This document shows positions 19,241-29,147 of a stretch of 64,000 nt of DNA, piece by piece; within the stretch, counting starts at the first letter, position 1, and each line of letters begins with the position of its first letter. Position numbers and translations under genes: made by a program. This stretch comes from Aliivibrio sifiae. Its GTDB lineage: Bacteria; Pseudomonadota; Gammaproteobacteria; Enterobacterales; Vibrionaceae. Under the pieces are notes generated by a model. It did not search any database. It was not told the origin of the DNA and worked only from the letters and a program-made list of their open reading frames with translations. The stretch lies in NCBI RefSeq assembly GCF_002954715.1, contig NZ_MSCP01000001.1, positions 2,428,495 through 2,492,494 on the forward strand. The letters run 5' to 3'.

Positions 19241-19693
19241 TTACTTTTTGTTTTTTACCGACTTCGCTTTTACTAACGGTAGGTTAGCTTCATTCCAAGA
19301 GATCAAACCGTTCTTAAGAAGTTTAACTTGCTCAAAACCAGCTTTATGCAAATCATTTGCTGCCGCTTGAGCTGTTTGACCTGTTTTACATACAACAATA
19401 ATTGGGGTAGTTTTTGAGTTTTCAAGACCAGATAAGTTACCTGCTTTGATGTCACTTGGTAAAATGTGACGAGCATCCGTAATATGACCTGATTTATATT
19501 CATCTTTAGAGCGAACATCTACAACAATCGCATCTTCGCGGTTCATCAGCATCGTTGCTTGTGCTGAATCTATTTCTTGGTAGCCAGATGTTTTTTGTTT
19601 TACTACGTTTTGAATTAACGCAACAATAATACCAACCCAAACAACGGCTAAAATCATGTTGTTGGTTACAAAATCGATGATTGACGTTTCCAT
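19241..19693 (-). CDS. yibN: Membrane-anchored rhodanese-like protein (YibN type)
   Basis: A 150-residue protein with one N-terminal membrane helix (about 10-28) followed by a single rhodanese domain. The active-site cysteine is present in VVCKTGQTA, so sulfurtransferase activity is possible. The family is known from E. coli next to secB, where its role remains poorly defined. I use the inner ATG (METSIIDF) because it gives the family length and a plausible purine-rich site; the frame continues upstream to 19750 with no membrane or domain content. It lies upstream of secB in the same direction. Confidence 0.82.
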   Translation of the reverse strand: METSIIDFVTNNMILAVVWVGIIVALIQNVVKQKTSGYQEIDSAQATMLMNREDAIVVDVRSKDEYKSGHITDARHILPSDIKAGNLSGLENSKTTPIIVVCKTGQTAQAAANDLHKAGFEQVKLLKNGLISWNEANLPLVKAKSVKNKK

Positions 19694-19915
19694 ATTCTTT
19701 ATCTCTGATTTTTTGGATAACCACATGTCATTAGACAGTTCAGTTACCATAGGCGCTAAAATTAAGGCGAAAGTATACCCTAGGGTTTCTTTTGAAACTA
19801 GCGAGGATAAAAAAACAGCCGAATACAGCTAAAATGCTGTGATATTGGTTTTACAATTGAGACCAAACACAAACTCTGTCTAGTCAGGACCCACTCTATC
19901 TGAAATAATGCTGCG

Positions 19916-21061
19916 ATGAACATATCCCTTTCAAATACGTTTTTTTCTTTTCGTAAAATCTGTACGACGGCGTTAGTGTGCCTGACATTTAGCTTTCCTC
20001 TAACCTCTCATGCTAATGACGCAGAATTAAAGGGAATGAAACAAGAAATATCTCGCCAAAACTCACTATTAAGTAAACAGAAAAAAGAACTCTCTAGTCT
20101 GCAAACTAGTTTGAAAAAACATGAGTTGTCCATTGCGAACGCGTCTCAAAAAACGCGCAACGCAGAGCGAGAACTAAATTCATTAAAAGTATCGATCGCT
20201 GGGTTAAAGCAACAGCAATCCGAGCTAACCCAACAACAAGTAGGTCAGATTGAAATTCTGAAAGACTTGTTAGTTAACTACTACCTCACGAGCCGAAACA
20301 ATCAACTGTCTAACGTTTTGAGCGGTGATGATGTTAATAAAATCGATCGTATGACTCAATACGCTCAACGTTTATCAGAAGCCAGGGTAGGTGCTATCTC
20401 TCAATTAGAGTTCACCACAATGCAACTGAAAGAGAAAGAAGCGTCTTTACTTGAGCAACAGCAACGACAAAGTGACCTGCTTGCCCAGTACACTAAAGAA
20501 AAGCAGACACTACAAACATCTCAAAATAAACGTAAGAAAACCGTCTCAAGTATTAAAAATCGTATTTCAAGTGAAAGTGGTTATTTAAACGAGCTACAAC
20601 AAAATGAAAAACGCTTAAAAGTTGCTATTGCAAAAGCCAAAGCAAAAAACAACGTCCCTATGGATGGAATTGCGCGTCAAAAAGGTCGTCTACCTTGGCC
20701 AATCGATAATCCTAAAACATTGCATAGTTTTGGCACTAAACAAACCGGTCAATTAACATGGAAAGGCATGGTATTCGCCAGCCAATACGGAGCACCAGTT
20801 AAAGCCGTTGATTCAGGCAAGGTCGTTTTTGCTGATTGGCTACGTGGTTATGGATTAATGATCCTTATTGACCATGGTAAGGGCGATATGACCTTATATG
20901 GCTACAATCAAAGTTTAATGAAAAAAGAAGGCGATAAAGTACGTGCAGGTGAAACCATTGCAGTGGTTGGTGACAGTGGTGGTCAAGACAGACCTTCTCT
21001 GTACTTTGAAATCCGTCGCAACAGTAAAGCGCAGAACCCCCGTTCTTGGTTAAAGCGTTAA
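19916..21061 (+). CDS. envC: Murein hydrolase activator EnvC
   Basis: EnvC is a periplasmic activator of the amidases AmiA and AmiB at the division septum. The 381-residue protein has an N-terminal signal sequence ending near SHA, a long coiled coil rich in Gln, Lys and Leu (about 40-245), and a C-terminal LytM/peptidase M23 domain. The LytM domain is degenerate: the usual metal-binding H-x-H near the end reads LYFEI instead of LHFEI, as expected for an activator without its own hydrolase activity. It is divergent from the rhodanese gene. Confidence 0.92.
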   Translation: MNISLSNTFFSFRKICTTALVCLTFSFPLTSHANDAELKGMKQEISRQNSLLSKQKKELSSLQTSLKKHELSIANASQKTRNAERELNSLKVSIAGLKQQQSELTQQQVGQIEILKDLLVNYYLTSRNNQLSNVLSGDDVNKIDRMTQYAQRLSEARVGAISQLEFTTMQLKEKEASLLEQQQRQSDLLAQYTKEKQTLQTSQNKRKKTVSSIKNRISSESGYLNELQQNEKRLKVAIAKAKAKNNVPMDGIARQKGRLPWPIDNPKTLHSFGTKQTGQLTWKGMVFASQYGAPVKAVDSGKVVFADWLRGYGLMILIDHGKGDMTLYGYNQSLMKKEGDKVRAGETIAVVGDSGGQDRPSLYFEIRRNSKAQNPRSWLKR

Positions 21062-21094
21062 TCATTACTTAATTAATCAGTAATTCAGATATTA

Positions 21095-21147
21095 AAAAAG
21101 CCGCGTTATCTCTATTTAGTAACAGGAGGATAACGTGGCTTTTTTTA
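21095..21147. terminator. Bidirectional terminator between envC and fxsA
   Basis: GCCGCGTTATC pairs with GATAACGTGGC (one G-T pair) around an 18-nt loop, with six A before and seven T after the stem. Confidence 0.85.
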
Positions 21148-21169
21148 TTCAATTCATATAGCGAATAAA

Positions 21170-21703
21170 TTATTTTAAGGTTTTGTTTGGATCATCTTCT
21201 TTACGTTGAAATTCACCTTCAAATACATCACCTTGCTGATCATTCTGATTTGCTTGATCAAATGGGTTACCTTGATTAAACGGACCATTTTGATCAAAAC
21301 CACCACCGAAACCTGCATGAAAGCCACCTTGGGATGCTCCTATGCCATTCACTTTTACTCGGCTCATTAATTGTTTTGCTAAGTAGGCTCTTGGTGCAGG
21401 TAATAAAACCAACATACCTAGCGCATCGGTCATAAAGCCAGGAACAAGTAATAGTACACCAGCAACCGCAAGCATCATGCCTTCTACGATTTGTTGCGCT
21501 GGTAATTCACCTTGCTGTAATTTTGATTGTACCGACATCAAGGTTTGGATCCCTTGGCTTCTAACTAATGATGCTCCAACAAAAGCGGTGATAAGCACCA
21601 AACCAAGTGTCGGCCACATACCTAACATGCCCCCAACTTGCACAAACAGTGCAATTTCAATAATGGGAACAAAAATAAACATCAGTAATAAAATAGGAAA
21701 CAC
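21170..21703 (-). CDS. fxsA: FxsA family inner-membrane protein
   Basis: FxsA is a small membrane protein whose overproduction suppresses F exclusion of phage T7; its normal role is unclear. The 177-residue product has the characteristic N-terminal two-helix region (IFVPIIEIALFVQVG), the GLVLITAFVGASLVR segment and a third hydrophobic stretch, then a Gly/Asn/Gln-rich tail (FGGGFDQNGPF) that is hydrophilic. Translation starts at GTG, with GAGGT 5 nt upstream. In E. coli the gene neighbours aspA, and the same holds here. Confidence 0.85.
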   Translation of the reverse strand: MFPILLLMFIFVPIIEIALFVQVGGMLGMWPTLGLVLITAFVGASLVRSQGIQTLMSVQSKLQQGELPAQQIVEGMMLAVAGVLLLVPGFMTDALGMLVLLPAPRAYLAKQLMSRVKVNGIGASQGGFHAGFGGGFDQNGPFNQGNPFDQANQNDQQGDVFEGEFQRKEDDPNKTLK

Positions 21704-21970
21704 AACACACCTCGATTGGATTTAATACGATCTTTCACTTTATATATCTTATTTAGTGTAGCAGGCATTAACCGCAAACCACTTTTTCTCTCTCTATTAT
21801 GATAGATGCGGCACATCCCCTCGATTTTCAAGAAAGAACTCTGTAAAAGAGTGTAAACAGCCATCAAATTCATTAACTCAAGTAGCAGTTATATAACCTA
21901 TAAAGTAAAGATATTAACAACTAGTGAGAGCATTATCTCAATTTGAAATATTTTGCAAAAACTAGACTTA

Positions 21971-21994
21971 AAAAGTGATCAAGTTAACACTTTT
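21971..21994. promoter_or_regulatory. CRP-like dyad upstream of aspA
   Basis: AAAAGTG and CACTTTT are perfect 7-bp arms separated by 10 bp, the spacing of a CRP operator, although the core (AGTGA-N6-TAACA) matches only in part. CRP and FNR control of aspA is known in E. coli; here it is inferred from the dyad. Confidence 0.4.
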
Positions 21995-22010
21995 ACCACT
22001 AAAGAGGTGT

Positions 22011-22085
22011 ATGATGACGTTAAAACAAGGCATCAGGTACGATATTGATCACCCTCTGACGAACGGACTCTACTCGCAGATATGA
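22011..22085 (+). CDS. Possible leader peptide upstream of aspA
   Basis: A 24-codon frame (MMTLKQGIRYDIDHP..., ending SQI) preceded by AGAGGTG at a normal distance from its second ATG (22014). It ends 50 bp before aspA. Its stop codon lies in one of the TGATCAC copies, and AAGTGATCA before it (21973-21981) is a perfect complement of TGATCACTT after it (22083-22091). I do not recognise the peptide; whether it is translated is unknown. Confidence 0.3.
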   Translation: MMTLKQGIRYDIDHPLTNGLYSQI

Positions 22086-22135
22086 TCACTTGGACAGAAT
22101 CCAATAATTAAAATATAGAACCTTAAAGGCTTACT

Positions 22136-23584
22136 ATGACTCAGATGCTTGATTTAGAAAAAACGAATACTGCAACTCGTATTGAAGAAGATTTGCTAGG
22201 TGAACGTCACGTTCCTTCTGAAGCTTACTACGGTATTCATACCCTTCGCGCTATGGAAAACTTCAACATTTCAAATGTAACTATTTCTGATGTTCCTGAG
22301 TTTGTTCGTGGCATGATCTACACTAAAAAAGCAGCCGCTTTAGCTAACAAAGAATTAGGTGCTATCCCTTCACAAGTTGGTGAGTACATCATCAAAGCAT
22401 GTGATTTAATTCTTGAAACTGGCAAGTGCATGGATCAATTCCCATCAGATGTTTTCCAAGGCGGTGCTGGTACTTCAGTTAACATGAATGCTAACGAAGT
22501 TATTGCTAACGTTGCTCTTGAACTTATGGGTAAAGAGAAAGGCGAATACGACATCATTAACCCTAATGATCACGTAAACCGTTCTCAATCAACTAACTGT
22601 GCATACCCAACAGGCTTCCGTATTGCTGTATACAACAGCATGATGAAACTGATCGAAGCGATTGAATACCTAAAAGGTGCATTCGATCTTAAAGATCAAG
22701 AATTCCGTAACGTTTTGAAAATGGGTCGTACTCAGCTTCAAGACGCTGTTCCAATGACTGTTGGTCAAGAGTTCCACGCTTGGGGTGTTCTACTTCAAGA
22801 AGAAGTGAAAAACCTTAACTACACAGCGCAACTTCTTTTAGAAGTAAACATCGGCGCGACAGCAATCGGTACTGGCTTAAACGCTGCGACTGGTTACCAA
22901 GAAGCAGCGGTTCGTCATCTAGCTGAAGTAACAGGCCTAGAGTGTGTTGCTGCTGAAGACTTAATCGAAGCAACGTCTGACTGTGGTGCTTACGTTATGA
23001 TCCACGGTGCGCTAAAACGTACTGCGGTTAAAATGTCTAAAATTTGTAATGACTTACGTCTTCTTTCTTCTGGTCCTCGTGCTGGTCTTAATGAATTGAA
23101 CTTACCTGAGCTTCAAGCTGGTTCTTCAATCATGCCTGCTAAAGTGAACCCAGTAATCCCTGAAGTTGTAAACCAAGTTTGCTTCAAAGTAATCGGTAAC
23201 GATACTACAGTGACTTTCGCTGCTGAAGCAGGTCAACTGCAATTAAACGTAATGGAACCAGTAATTGGTCAAGCTCTTTTCGAATCTATCGAAATCTTGA
23301 AAAATGCATGTGTGAACTTACGTGACAAATGTATCGACGGTATCACGGTAAACAAAGAAGTATGTGAAGCTCACGTATTTAACTCTATCGGTATCGTTAC
23401 TTACCTAAACCCATTCATTGGCCACCACGAAGGTGACATTGTTGGTAAGATTTGTGCTGAAACAGGCAAAAACGTTCGTGATGTAGTTCTTGAGCGTGGT
23501 CTTCTAACTGAAGAGCAATTAGATGACATCTTCTCTGTAGAAAATCTAATGCACCCGCAATACAAAGCAAAACGTTACGATTAA
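22136..23584 (+). CDS. aspA: Aspartate ammonia-lyase
   Basis: Aspartase converts aspartate to fumarate and ammonia, supplying the electron acceptor for the fumarate reductase encoded at 5.6-9 kb. The 482-residue protein shows the fumarase/aspartase signature [11 protein letters not shown] with the catalytic serine, plus the substrate-binding [13 protein letters not shown] and [12 protein letters not shown] segments. The first ATG has AAAGG upstream; an ATG three codons in is the alternative. A terminator follows, then dcuA, the C4-dicarboxylate carrier, as in the E. coli aspA-dcuA operon. Confidence 0.97.
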   Translation: MTQMLDLEKTNTATRIEEDLLGERHVPSEAYYGIHTLRAMENFNISNVTISDVPEFVRGMIYTKKAAALANKELGAIPSQVGEYIIKACDLILETGKCMDQFPSDVFQGGAGTSVNMNANEVIANVALELMGKEKGEYDIINPNDHVNRSQSTNCAYPTGFRIAVYNSMMKLIEAIEYLKGAFDLKDQEFRNVLKMGRTQLQDAVPMTVGQEFHAWGVLLQEEVKNLNYTAQLLLEVNIGATAIGTGLNAATGYQEAAVRHLAEVTGLECVAAEDLIEATSDCGAYVMIHGALKRTAVKMSKICNDLRLLSSGPRAGLNELNLPELQAGSSIMPAKVNPVIPEVVNQVCFKVIGNDTTVTFAAEAGQLQLNVMEPVIGQALFESIEILKNACVNLRDKCIDGITVNKEVCEAHVFNSIGIVTYLNPFIGHHEGDIVGKICAETGKNVRDVVLERGLLTEEQLDDIFSVENLMHPQYKAKRYD

Positions 23585-23601
23585 TCCGTAACACCTCAAA
23601 T

Positions 23602-23630
23602 AGCGAGCTCACTGAAGCTCGCTTTTTTTT
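23602..23630 (+). terminator. Terminator after aspA
   Basis: AGCGAGCT / AGCTCGCT stem with a six-base loop and eight T. It would attenuate read-through from aspA into dcuA. Confidence 0.92.
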
Positions 23631-23758
23631 ATACTAAAAAATTTACTGACAAACAGGTCAAGTAATCATTCATACTTTTATTGATTTGCTGTATATAGCT
23701 ATGCAATAAAAATCTGAATAATTATTTTAAATTTAAACTTAAACATTGGAGTTATATT

Positions 23759-25060
23759 ATGATTGCTGTACAGCTTCTTGTCGTACTGCTGTTCATCTAT
23801 TTAGGTGCACGTATCGGCGGTATTGGTATTGGTTTTGCGGGTGGTGCGGGCGTTCTTGTCCTTACCATGATCTTAGGTTTAGACGCGGGCTCTATCCCTA
23901 TCGATGTTATTTTAATCATCATGTCTGTAATCACGGCTATTGCTGCAATGCAAGTGGCTGGCGGTATGGATTGGTTGGTTGACCTAGCAGAAAAATTCTT
24001 ACGTAAAAACCCAAAACGTATTACTTTCTACGCACCTATCGTGACTTATTTCATGACGATGCTAGCAGGTACAGGTCACACTGCATTCTCTACACTTCCT
24101 GTTATTGCAGAAGTTGCTAAAGAACAAGGTGTTCGTCCTTCTCGCCCACTTTCTATCGCTGTTGTTGCTTCTCAGATTGCAATTACTGCGTCTCCAATCT
24201 CTGCGGCAGTTGTTTTCTTCTCTGGTATCCTTGAGCCTCTAGGTGTGGATTACTTAACACTATTAGCAGTATGTATTCCATCAACATTCCTAGCATGCAT
24301 GGTTGGTGCGTTCGTTGCTAACTTCCTAGGCTGTGAACTGAAAGACGATGTGGTTTATCAAGAACGTCTTGCAAAAGGCCTAATTAAGATGAACGGCGCT
24401 GGTAAACGTGAAATTTTACCAACAGCAAAAGCATCTGTTTATATCTTCTGTGTTGCTATCGTCGCTGTTGTTGCTTATGCAACGATGATCAGTGGCAGTG
24501 TTGGCCTGATTGAACATCCAACAATTGGCCGTAACGAAGCTATCATGGCGCTAATGCTAACAGCGGCAGCGGCTATCGTTACTTTCACTAAAATTGATGC
24601 ATCTAAAATTGCTAACGCAGCAACATTCAAATCAGGTATGAGTGCTTGTGTGTGTGTTCTTGGTGTTGCATGGCTTGGCGATACTTTCGTTTCTTCTCAT
24701 ATTGGTGAAATCAAAGAGTTCTCAGCTGAGATCCTTGCACAATACCCGTGGATGCTAGCGATTGTTTTATTCTTTGCTTCTATGCTTCTTTACTCTCAAG
24801 GCGCAACAACAACAGCATTAATGCCTGCAGCATTAGCAATTGGTGTTGCACCAATTACTGCGGTTGCTTCTTTTGCGGCAGTGAGTGCATTGTTCGTACT
24901 TCCTACTTACCCTACGCTTCTGGCGGCGGTTGAGATGGATGATACTGGCTCAACACGAATTGGTAATCTTGTATTTAACCACCCATTCTTCATTCCGGGT
25001 GTTGCAACGATTTCGACTTCTGTTGCACTAGGCTTTGTATTTGGCGGTATTATTCTTTAA
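23759..25060 (+). CDS. dcuA: Anaerobic C4-dicarboxylate transporter DcuA
   Basis: DcuA exchanges aspartate, fumarate, malate and succinate across the inner membrane. The 433-residue hydrophobic protein has ten or more predicted helices and the conserved regions RIGGIGIGFAGGAGVL, AGTGHTAFSTLPVIAEVA and LPTYPTLLAAVEMDDTGSTRIG. GGAG lies 7 nt before the ATG. It follows aspA by 174 bp, with a terminator between them, so it may have its own promoter. A strong terminator lies downstream. Confidence 0.94.
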   Translation: MIAVQLLVVLLFIYLGARIGGIGIGFAGGAGVLVLTMILGLDAGSIPIDVILIIMSVITAIAAMQVAGGMDWLVDLAEKFLRKNPKRITFYAPIVTYFMTMLAGTGHTAFSTLPVIAEVAKEQGVRPSRPLSIAVVASQIAITASPISAAVVFFSGILEPLGVDYLTLLAVCIPSTFLACMVGAFVANFLGCELKDDVVYQERLAKGLIKMNGAGKREILPTAKASVYIFCVAIVAVVAYATMISGSVGLIEHPTIGRNEAIMALMLTAAAAIVTFTKIDASKIANAATFKSGMSACVCVLGVAWLGDTFVSSHIGEIKEFSAEILAQYPWMLAIVLFFASMLLYSQGATTTALMPAALAIGVAPITAVASFAAVSALFVLPTYPTLLAAVEMDDTGSTRIGNLVFNHPFFIPGVATISTSVALGFVFGGIIL

Positions 25061-25084
25061 TTAAGAAAATGCACATATACCACC

Positions 25085-25116
25085 AAAAATGGCAGCTAAT
25101 TTAGCTGCCATTTTTT
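25085..25116. terminator. Bidirectional terminator between dcuA and the usp gene
   Basis: AAAATGGCAGCTAA and its mirror TTAGCTGCCATTTT form a long stem with symmetrical A and T runs. Confidence 0.92.
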
Positions 25117-25128
25117 ATGTCTTTTAAG

Positions 25129-25554
25129 TTATGACGTAATCGGTACAACCAATATATCAATAGGAGAGTGATGAATGAGAGGTCGAGAATACGAAATAAT
25201 TTTACTCAAAAAATCATGGTGATGACCACAAATCAATAGGTCAATTTCATTATCTTTAACCGCTGCCTCAACTTTATGACTAAGATCTCCAGTTCCTACC
25301 CAAAAGCTCTCAATCGGAAAATCAGTATACTGCTGAAAATCAGCCAGCCATTTATTTGAAGGCTCATTAAGCGGTTTACGTTCAGGCTCTGCTTGTATAT
25401 CGACAAGCTCTGGATAAATCTCTCCATGAGTCCCATCAATATGAATATAAGACACTTTTGCACCGACTAAACCAGCCATAGAAACCGCTCTATCAATCAG
25501 AACATGACTCTCTTTTGACAGATCCAATGCCACAAGGATATGTTTGTATTTCAT
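25129..25554 (-). CDS. Universal stress protein, UspA type
   Basis: A 141-residue single-domain Usp protein. It resembles E. coli UspA in the N-terminal YKHILVALDLS strand and the C-terminal ICGHHHDFLSKIISYSRPL region, and like UspA it lacks the G-x2-G-x9-G(S/T) ATP-binding motif of the nucleotide-binding Usp subgroup. UspA-type proteins are made in growth arrest and protect by an unclear mechanism. The chosen ATG has GAGG 8 nt upstream; a longer frame from 25590 adds 12 residues without support. It is divergent from dsbD. Confidence 0.85.
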   Translation of the reverse strand: MKYKHILVALDLSKESHVLIDRAVSMAGLVGAKVSYIHIDGTHGEIYPELVDIQAEPERKPLNEPSNKWLADFQQYTDFPIESFWVGTGDLSHKVEAAVKDNEIDLLICGHHHDFLSKIISYSRPLIHHSPIDILVVPITS

Positions 25555-25767
25555 CACAACGCCCTCTTCGTCTATTAATAGAATAAGCATAGTTTTAGTC
25601 AGGTAAAAATAGTGTCGTAGAGATCTCGAAACCGCAACAAATCAAAAATAATTACCTAAGTGTCAAAAGAGAAATGAGCAGATCATTAATGTAATTGATA
25701 CTATACTTGTCGAACTCTTGACCATTTCGATAGTCATACCCGTATCTATTTTTATAAAGACTTCCAC

Positions 25768-27618
25768 ATGACGAATTTACTCCGATTTCGAGCTGCCCTT
25801 TTATCATTCTTCATTCTGTTTATCTCTTTCGCTCCACAAGCTTTGGCTGCGTTTGATTTAACTAAATTACAAAACCAACAAGATTCTTCTTTTGTAACGG
25901 TAAATGAAGCGTTTCCTTTTAATTTTATGCAACAAGGGGATCGAGTTTATTTAGATTGGCAAGTAAAGCCTGATTACTATTTATATCAACAACGTATCTC
26001 AGTCTCCTCTAATGGGGCTGAAATTACGGATTTAGTTATGGAAGAAGGCACACCTCATAACGATGAATTTTTTGGTAATGTGAATATCTACACAAAGCCA
26101 CTGACCATTACGGTGCCATTAATTTCTGTTAGTGATAATGCAGAATTAACCGTTCGTTACCAAGGTTGTGCAAAAGCAGGGTTCTGTTATCCACCAGAGA
26201 TCCGTAAAATTCCATTATCAGCATTAACTGCATCAAGTTCATATCAAGATGAAACGGCAAATACACATGTTGTAGCTAAAAGTGATAGTGCACCCGTTAG
26301 CATAGAAAAGAACACATCATTAGATCCTGAACCAAAAGTCATATCTCAAACGCAGCAACAAGAGCTGGCTGATAATCTAGGTGACGCTTGGTGGACACCG
26401 TTCTTATTCTTAGCACTTGGTATTGGTCTTGCGTTTACACCTTGTGTATTACCTATGTACCCTATTCTTACGGGTATTGTTTTAGGTGGCGGAAAGCTCT
26501 CTCACGGTAAGGCTTTCAAGCTTTCTTTTGTTTACGTTCAAGGCATGGCATTAACCTATACCTTACTTGGGTTAGTGGTTGCTTCGGCAGGTATGCAATT
26601 TCAGGCAGCATTACAACATCCTTATGTGTTAATTGGCTTGAGCATCATGTTTGTGCTGCTCGCTCTGTCGATGTTCGGTGCTTACACCATTCAATTACCA
26701 AGTAACCTACAAACCAAACTTAATGACATCAGTAACCAGCAAAAAGGCGGAAACTTAGGTGGTGTGTTTGCCATGGGTGCTATCTCAGGTTTAGTCTGCT
26801 CACCATGTACGACTGCACCATTATCAGGAGCACTGCTTTACGTAGCAAAAAGTGGGGATTTACTTACTGGTGCCGTTGCTCTGTATGCTTTGGCTATTGG
26901 CATGGGTATTCCATTAATTCTAGCGGCAGTATTTGGTAATAAATTACTACCAAAAGCAGGCGTATGGATGACGCATGTGAAGACGCTGTTTGGCTTTATT
27001 CTTCTGGCTGTTCCTGTTTTCTTACTAGAGCGAATTCTTCCTCATAACATCACACCATTTATTTGGTCTGCTCTTGGAATTGCAGCATTTGGTTGGTTAT
27101 ATCATGTCAAAGCGACCATGCCTCAATCATGGAAAACAAGCATTGCTGGCATTATCGCTATTTTAGGTATTGTCGGTTCTGCAATCCCTGTTATTGATGC
27201 AATTTCAGGTAAGACGAATACCGAAGTAAGAACGACAACTCAAGCTGTAACATTTAAAAAGATAAGTACGATTGAAGACTTAAACCGAGAATTGGAAGCC
27301 GCAAAAACACAAGGCAAACCAGTGATGCTCGACTTCTATGCAGACTGGTGTGTAGCGTGTAAAGAATTTGAAAAGTACACCTTTCATAATAAAAAAGTTG
27401 AACCACTTTTAGGTGAGTTTATTTTGCTGCAAGCTGACGTAACAAAAAACAGCCCAGAAGATATCGAACTGCTTAAGCAACTGAAAGTCCTTGGCTTACC
27501 CACTATCGATTTTTGGAATGCGAACGGTGAATACTTATCAGCATCGCGCCTAACTGGATTTATGAAAGCAGATCCATTTACTCAGCATTTAAAGCAAAGT
27601 GTGAGCTTGGTTAAATAA
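25768..27618 (+). CDS. dsbD: Thiol:disulfide interchange protein DsbD
   Basis: DsbD carries electrons from cytosolic thioredoxin across the membrane to periplasmic DsbC, DsbG and CcmG. The 616-residue protein has a signal peptide (cleaved after ALAA), the N-terminal alpha domain with the redox pair in [11 protein letters not shown], a membrane beta domain with eight helices and Cys in FTPCVLPM and [10 protein letters not shown], and a C-terminal thioredoxin-like gamma domain with CVAC at about residues 528-531. All three cysteine pairs are intact. The upstream ribosome-binding site is weak. Confidence 0.95.
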   Translation: MTNLLRFRAALLSFFILFISFAPQALAAFDLTKLQNQQDSSFVTVNEAFPFNFMQQGDRVYLDWQVKPDYYLYQQRISVSSNGAEITDLVMEEGTPHNDEFFGNVNIYTKPLTITVPLISVSDNAELTVRYQGCAKAGFCYPPEIRKIPLSALTASSSYQDETANTHVVAKSDSAPVSIEKNTSLDPEPKVISQTQQQELADNLGDAWWTPFLFLALGIGLAFTPCVLPMYPILTGIVLGGGKLSHGKAFKLSFVYVQGMALTYTLLGLVVASAGMQFQAALQHPYVLIGLSIMFVLLALSMFGAYTIQLPSNLQTKLNDISNQQKGGNLGGVFAMGAISGLVCSPCTTAPLSGALLYVAKSGDLLTGAVALYALAIGMGIPLILAAVFGNKLLPKAGVWMTHVKTLFGFILLAVPVFLLERILPHNITPFIWSALGIAAFGWLYHVKATMPQSWKTSIAGIIAILGIVGSAIPVIDAISGKTNTEVRTTTQAVTFKKISTIEDLNRELEAAKTQGKPVMLDFYADWCVACKEFEKYTFHNKKVEPLLGEFILLQADVTKNSPEDIELLKQLKVLGLPTIDFWNANGEYLSASRLTGFMKADPFTQHLKQSVSLVK

Positions 27619-27666
27619 TATGGTCCTTTATTGACCAAAATCATTAGCATTAGCATCGCACTTATT

Positions 27667-27692
27667 TTACAATGCGAATTAACGCAATTAAG
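27667..27692. promoter_or_regulatory. Dyad upstream of nagB, possible NagC-type operator
   Basis: AATGCG-AATTAA-CGCAATT is a partial inverted repeat about 40 bp before nagB. ROK-family NagC operators have similar AT-rich dyads with GCG/CGC cores, so this is a candidate, but the match is loose. Confidence 0.3.
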
Positions 27693-27724
27693 CAAACTAT
27701 TACATTAATTTTTTGAGGTATATG

Positions 27725-28525
27725 ATGAGACTTATTCCATTAAACCAAGCAGAACAAGTAGGCGCATGGTCAGCACAGCACATTGTTAACCGCATCAATG
27801 AGTTTAACCCAACAGCAGATCGTCCATTCGTTCTTGGTCTTCCAACTGGTGGTACTCCTCTTAATACTTACAAAAAGCTAATCGAACTGCATAAAGCTGG
27901 CGAAGTGAGCTTTAAGAATGTAGTAACATTCAACATGGATGAGTACATTGGCCTTGATGCTAACCACCCAGAATCTTACCGTACTTTCATGTTTGAAAAC
28001 TTCTTCAACCATGTAGATATTCAAGAAGAAAACATTAACCTTCTAAACGGTAATACTGATAACCACGAAGAAGAATGCCAACGTTACGAAGACAAAATTA
28101 AGTCTTACGGTCGCATTAACTTATTCATGGGTGGAGTGGGTAACGATGGTCACATCGCATTCAACGAGCCAGCGTCTTCTTTAGCATCTCGTACTCGTAT
28201 CAAAACATTGACTGAAGACACTCGCATTGCTAACTCTCGTTTCTTTGATGGCGACATCAACCAAGTACCTAAGTACGCATTAACTATCGGCGTAGGTACT
28301 CTGCTTGATTCAGCTGAAATTATGATCCTAATTACAGGTCACAACAAAGCACTTGCTCTACAAGCTGCTGTTGAAGGTTCTGTAAACCACATGTGGACAG
28401 TATCAGCACTTCAACTTCACCCTAAATCAGTAATCGTTTGTGATGAACCTTCACAGCAAGAACTGAAAGTGAAAACAGTAAAATACTTTAAAGAACTAGA
28501 AGCTGAAAATATCACTCACGTATAA
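27725..28525 (+). CDS. nagB: Glucosamine-6-phosphate deaminase
   Basis: NagB converts glucosamine 6-phosphate to fructose 6-phosphate and ammonia, the reverse direction to GlmS, which is also in this window. The 266-residue protein matches E. coli NagB in length and shows the [10 protein letters not shown] phosphate loop, the catalytic NMDEYIGL and the [16 protein letters not shown] region. I start at the ATG at 27725, giving the MRLIPL N-terminus and a GAGG 6 nt upstream. It stands alone, not followed by nagA. Confidence 0.96.
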   Translation: MRLIPLNQAEQVGAWSAQHIVNRINEFNPTADRPFVLGLPTGGTPLNTYKKLIELHKAGEVSFKNVVTFNMDEYIGLDANHPESYRTFMFENFFNHVDIQEENINLLNGNTDNHEEECQRYEDKIKSYGRINLFMGGVGNDGHIAFNEPASSLASRTRIKTLTEDTRIANSRFFDGDINQVPKYALTIGVGTLLDSAEIMILITGHNKALALQAAVEGSVNHMWTVSALQLHPKSVIVCDEPSQQELKVKTVKYFKELEAENITHV

Positions 28526-28548
28526 TTTTCTACTTTAATTAAAATATC

Positions 28549-28577
28549 AAAAGGAGAACGTTAGGTTCTCCTTTTTT
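28549..28577 (+). terminator. Terminator of nagB
   Basis: AAGGAGAAC / GTTCTCCTT stem with a five-base loop followed by six T. Confidence 0.92.
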
Positions 28578-28853
28578 ATTAATCGCATTAATCACATCAC
28601 CTAAAACATTTCGTCTGTCTTATCTCCCCACGACCTACCTTTTAATAGAATTTTCTTTTTTATTACAAACCAATCTTATTATTTAGGGCACATCAAACAT
28701 GATCCCCTCACCCTTTAGTAGTAATTATATCTGTAATAAAATTCCATTTTAAAGCGTTGACTATCAAGCGATTTAATTCGAATCGTGAAAGAAATAACAA
28801 AGTGAGATCTAGATCTGATTGGGATTTTATTATTTAAATATAAATTCAACATA

Positions 28854-28869
28854 AGTGATAAAGATCACC
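28854..28869. promoter_or_regulatory. CRP site upstream of the mannitol operon
   Basis: AGTGA-TAAAGA-TCACC has perfect GTGA/TCAC arms with the 6-bp spacer of CRP operators. It lies about 300 bp before mtlA and about 120 bp before the candidate -10 at 28973. CRP activation of mannitol genes is established in enterics and inferred here. Confidence 0.65.
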
Positions 28870-29004
28870 TTTTTGGTATTAACTAAATATCAAAAAGTAT
28901 GATATTGCGCATTTAATTATTATTGACAATTTCAAATTACAATATTTGTTGTAAATTTTCATATCAATAACGTTATATAGATCTACTTTATTTGAATTAG
29001 TTGC

Positions 29005-29147
29005 TGAGGTTTTGTGGAGAGAGTCACGAATTTCCCGTTATCGGTTCTATTAAAAAATCTATGGTAAATTACATCTGTACTTAGAAATTAACCAATGGCT
29101 TTGGCGAGCCATTTTTAAAAAATTTAATAAAACCTCAAACGGGGAAT
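29005..29147 (+). promoter_or_regulatory. Structured leader of mtlA with competing pairings
   Basis: Three structures are visible in the RNA before the mtlA ATG (29153). TGAGGTTTT (29005-29013) is a perfect complement of AAAACCTCA (29129-29137). ATTTCCCGTT (29030-29039) can pair with AACGGGGAAT (29138-29147), which contains the ribosome-binding site, with one G-U pair. Between them AATGGCT / AGCCATT followed by five T (29094-29116) looks like a weak terminator. The two long-range pairings cross and cannot both form without a pseudoknot. Confidence 0.55.

Larger units (their letters stand above)
21704..22135. other. Intergenic region upstream of aspA
   Basis: About 430 bp between the divergent fxsA and aspA. 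The half near aspA holds a CRP-like dyad (21971-21994), three copies of TGATCAC (one inverted; 21975-21981, 22046-22052, 22083-22089) and a possible 24-codon reading frame at 22011-22085. The half near fxsA is AT-rich and shows nothing I can name. Confidence 0.6.

Noticed and set aside
28923-28951. TTGACA at 28923 as the -35 of an mtlA promoter
   Set aside because: No acceptable -10 hexamer at 16-18 bp spacing.
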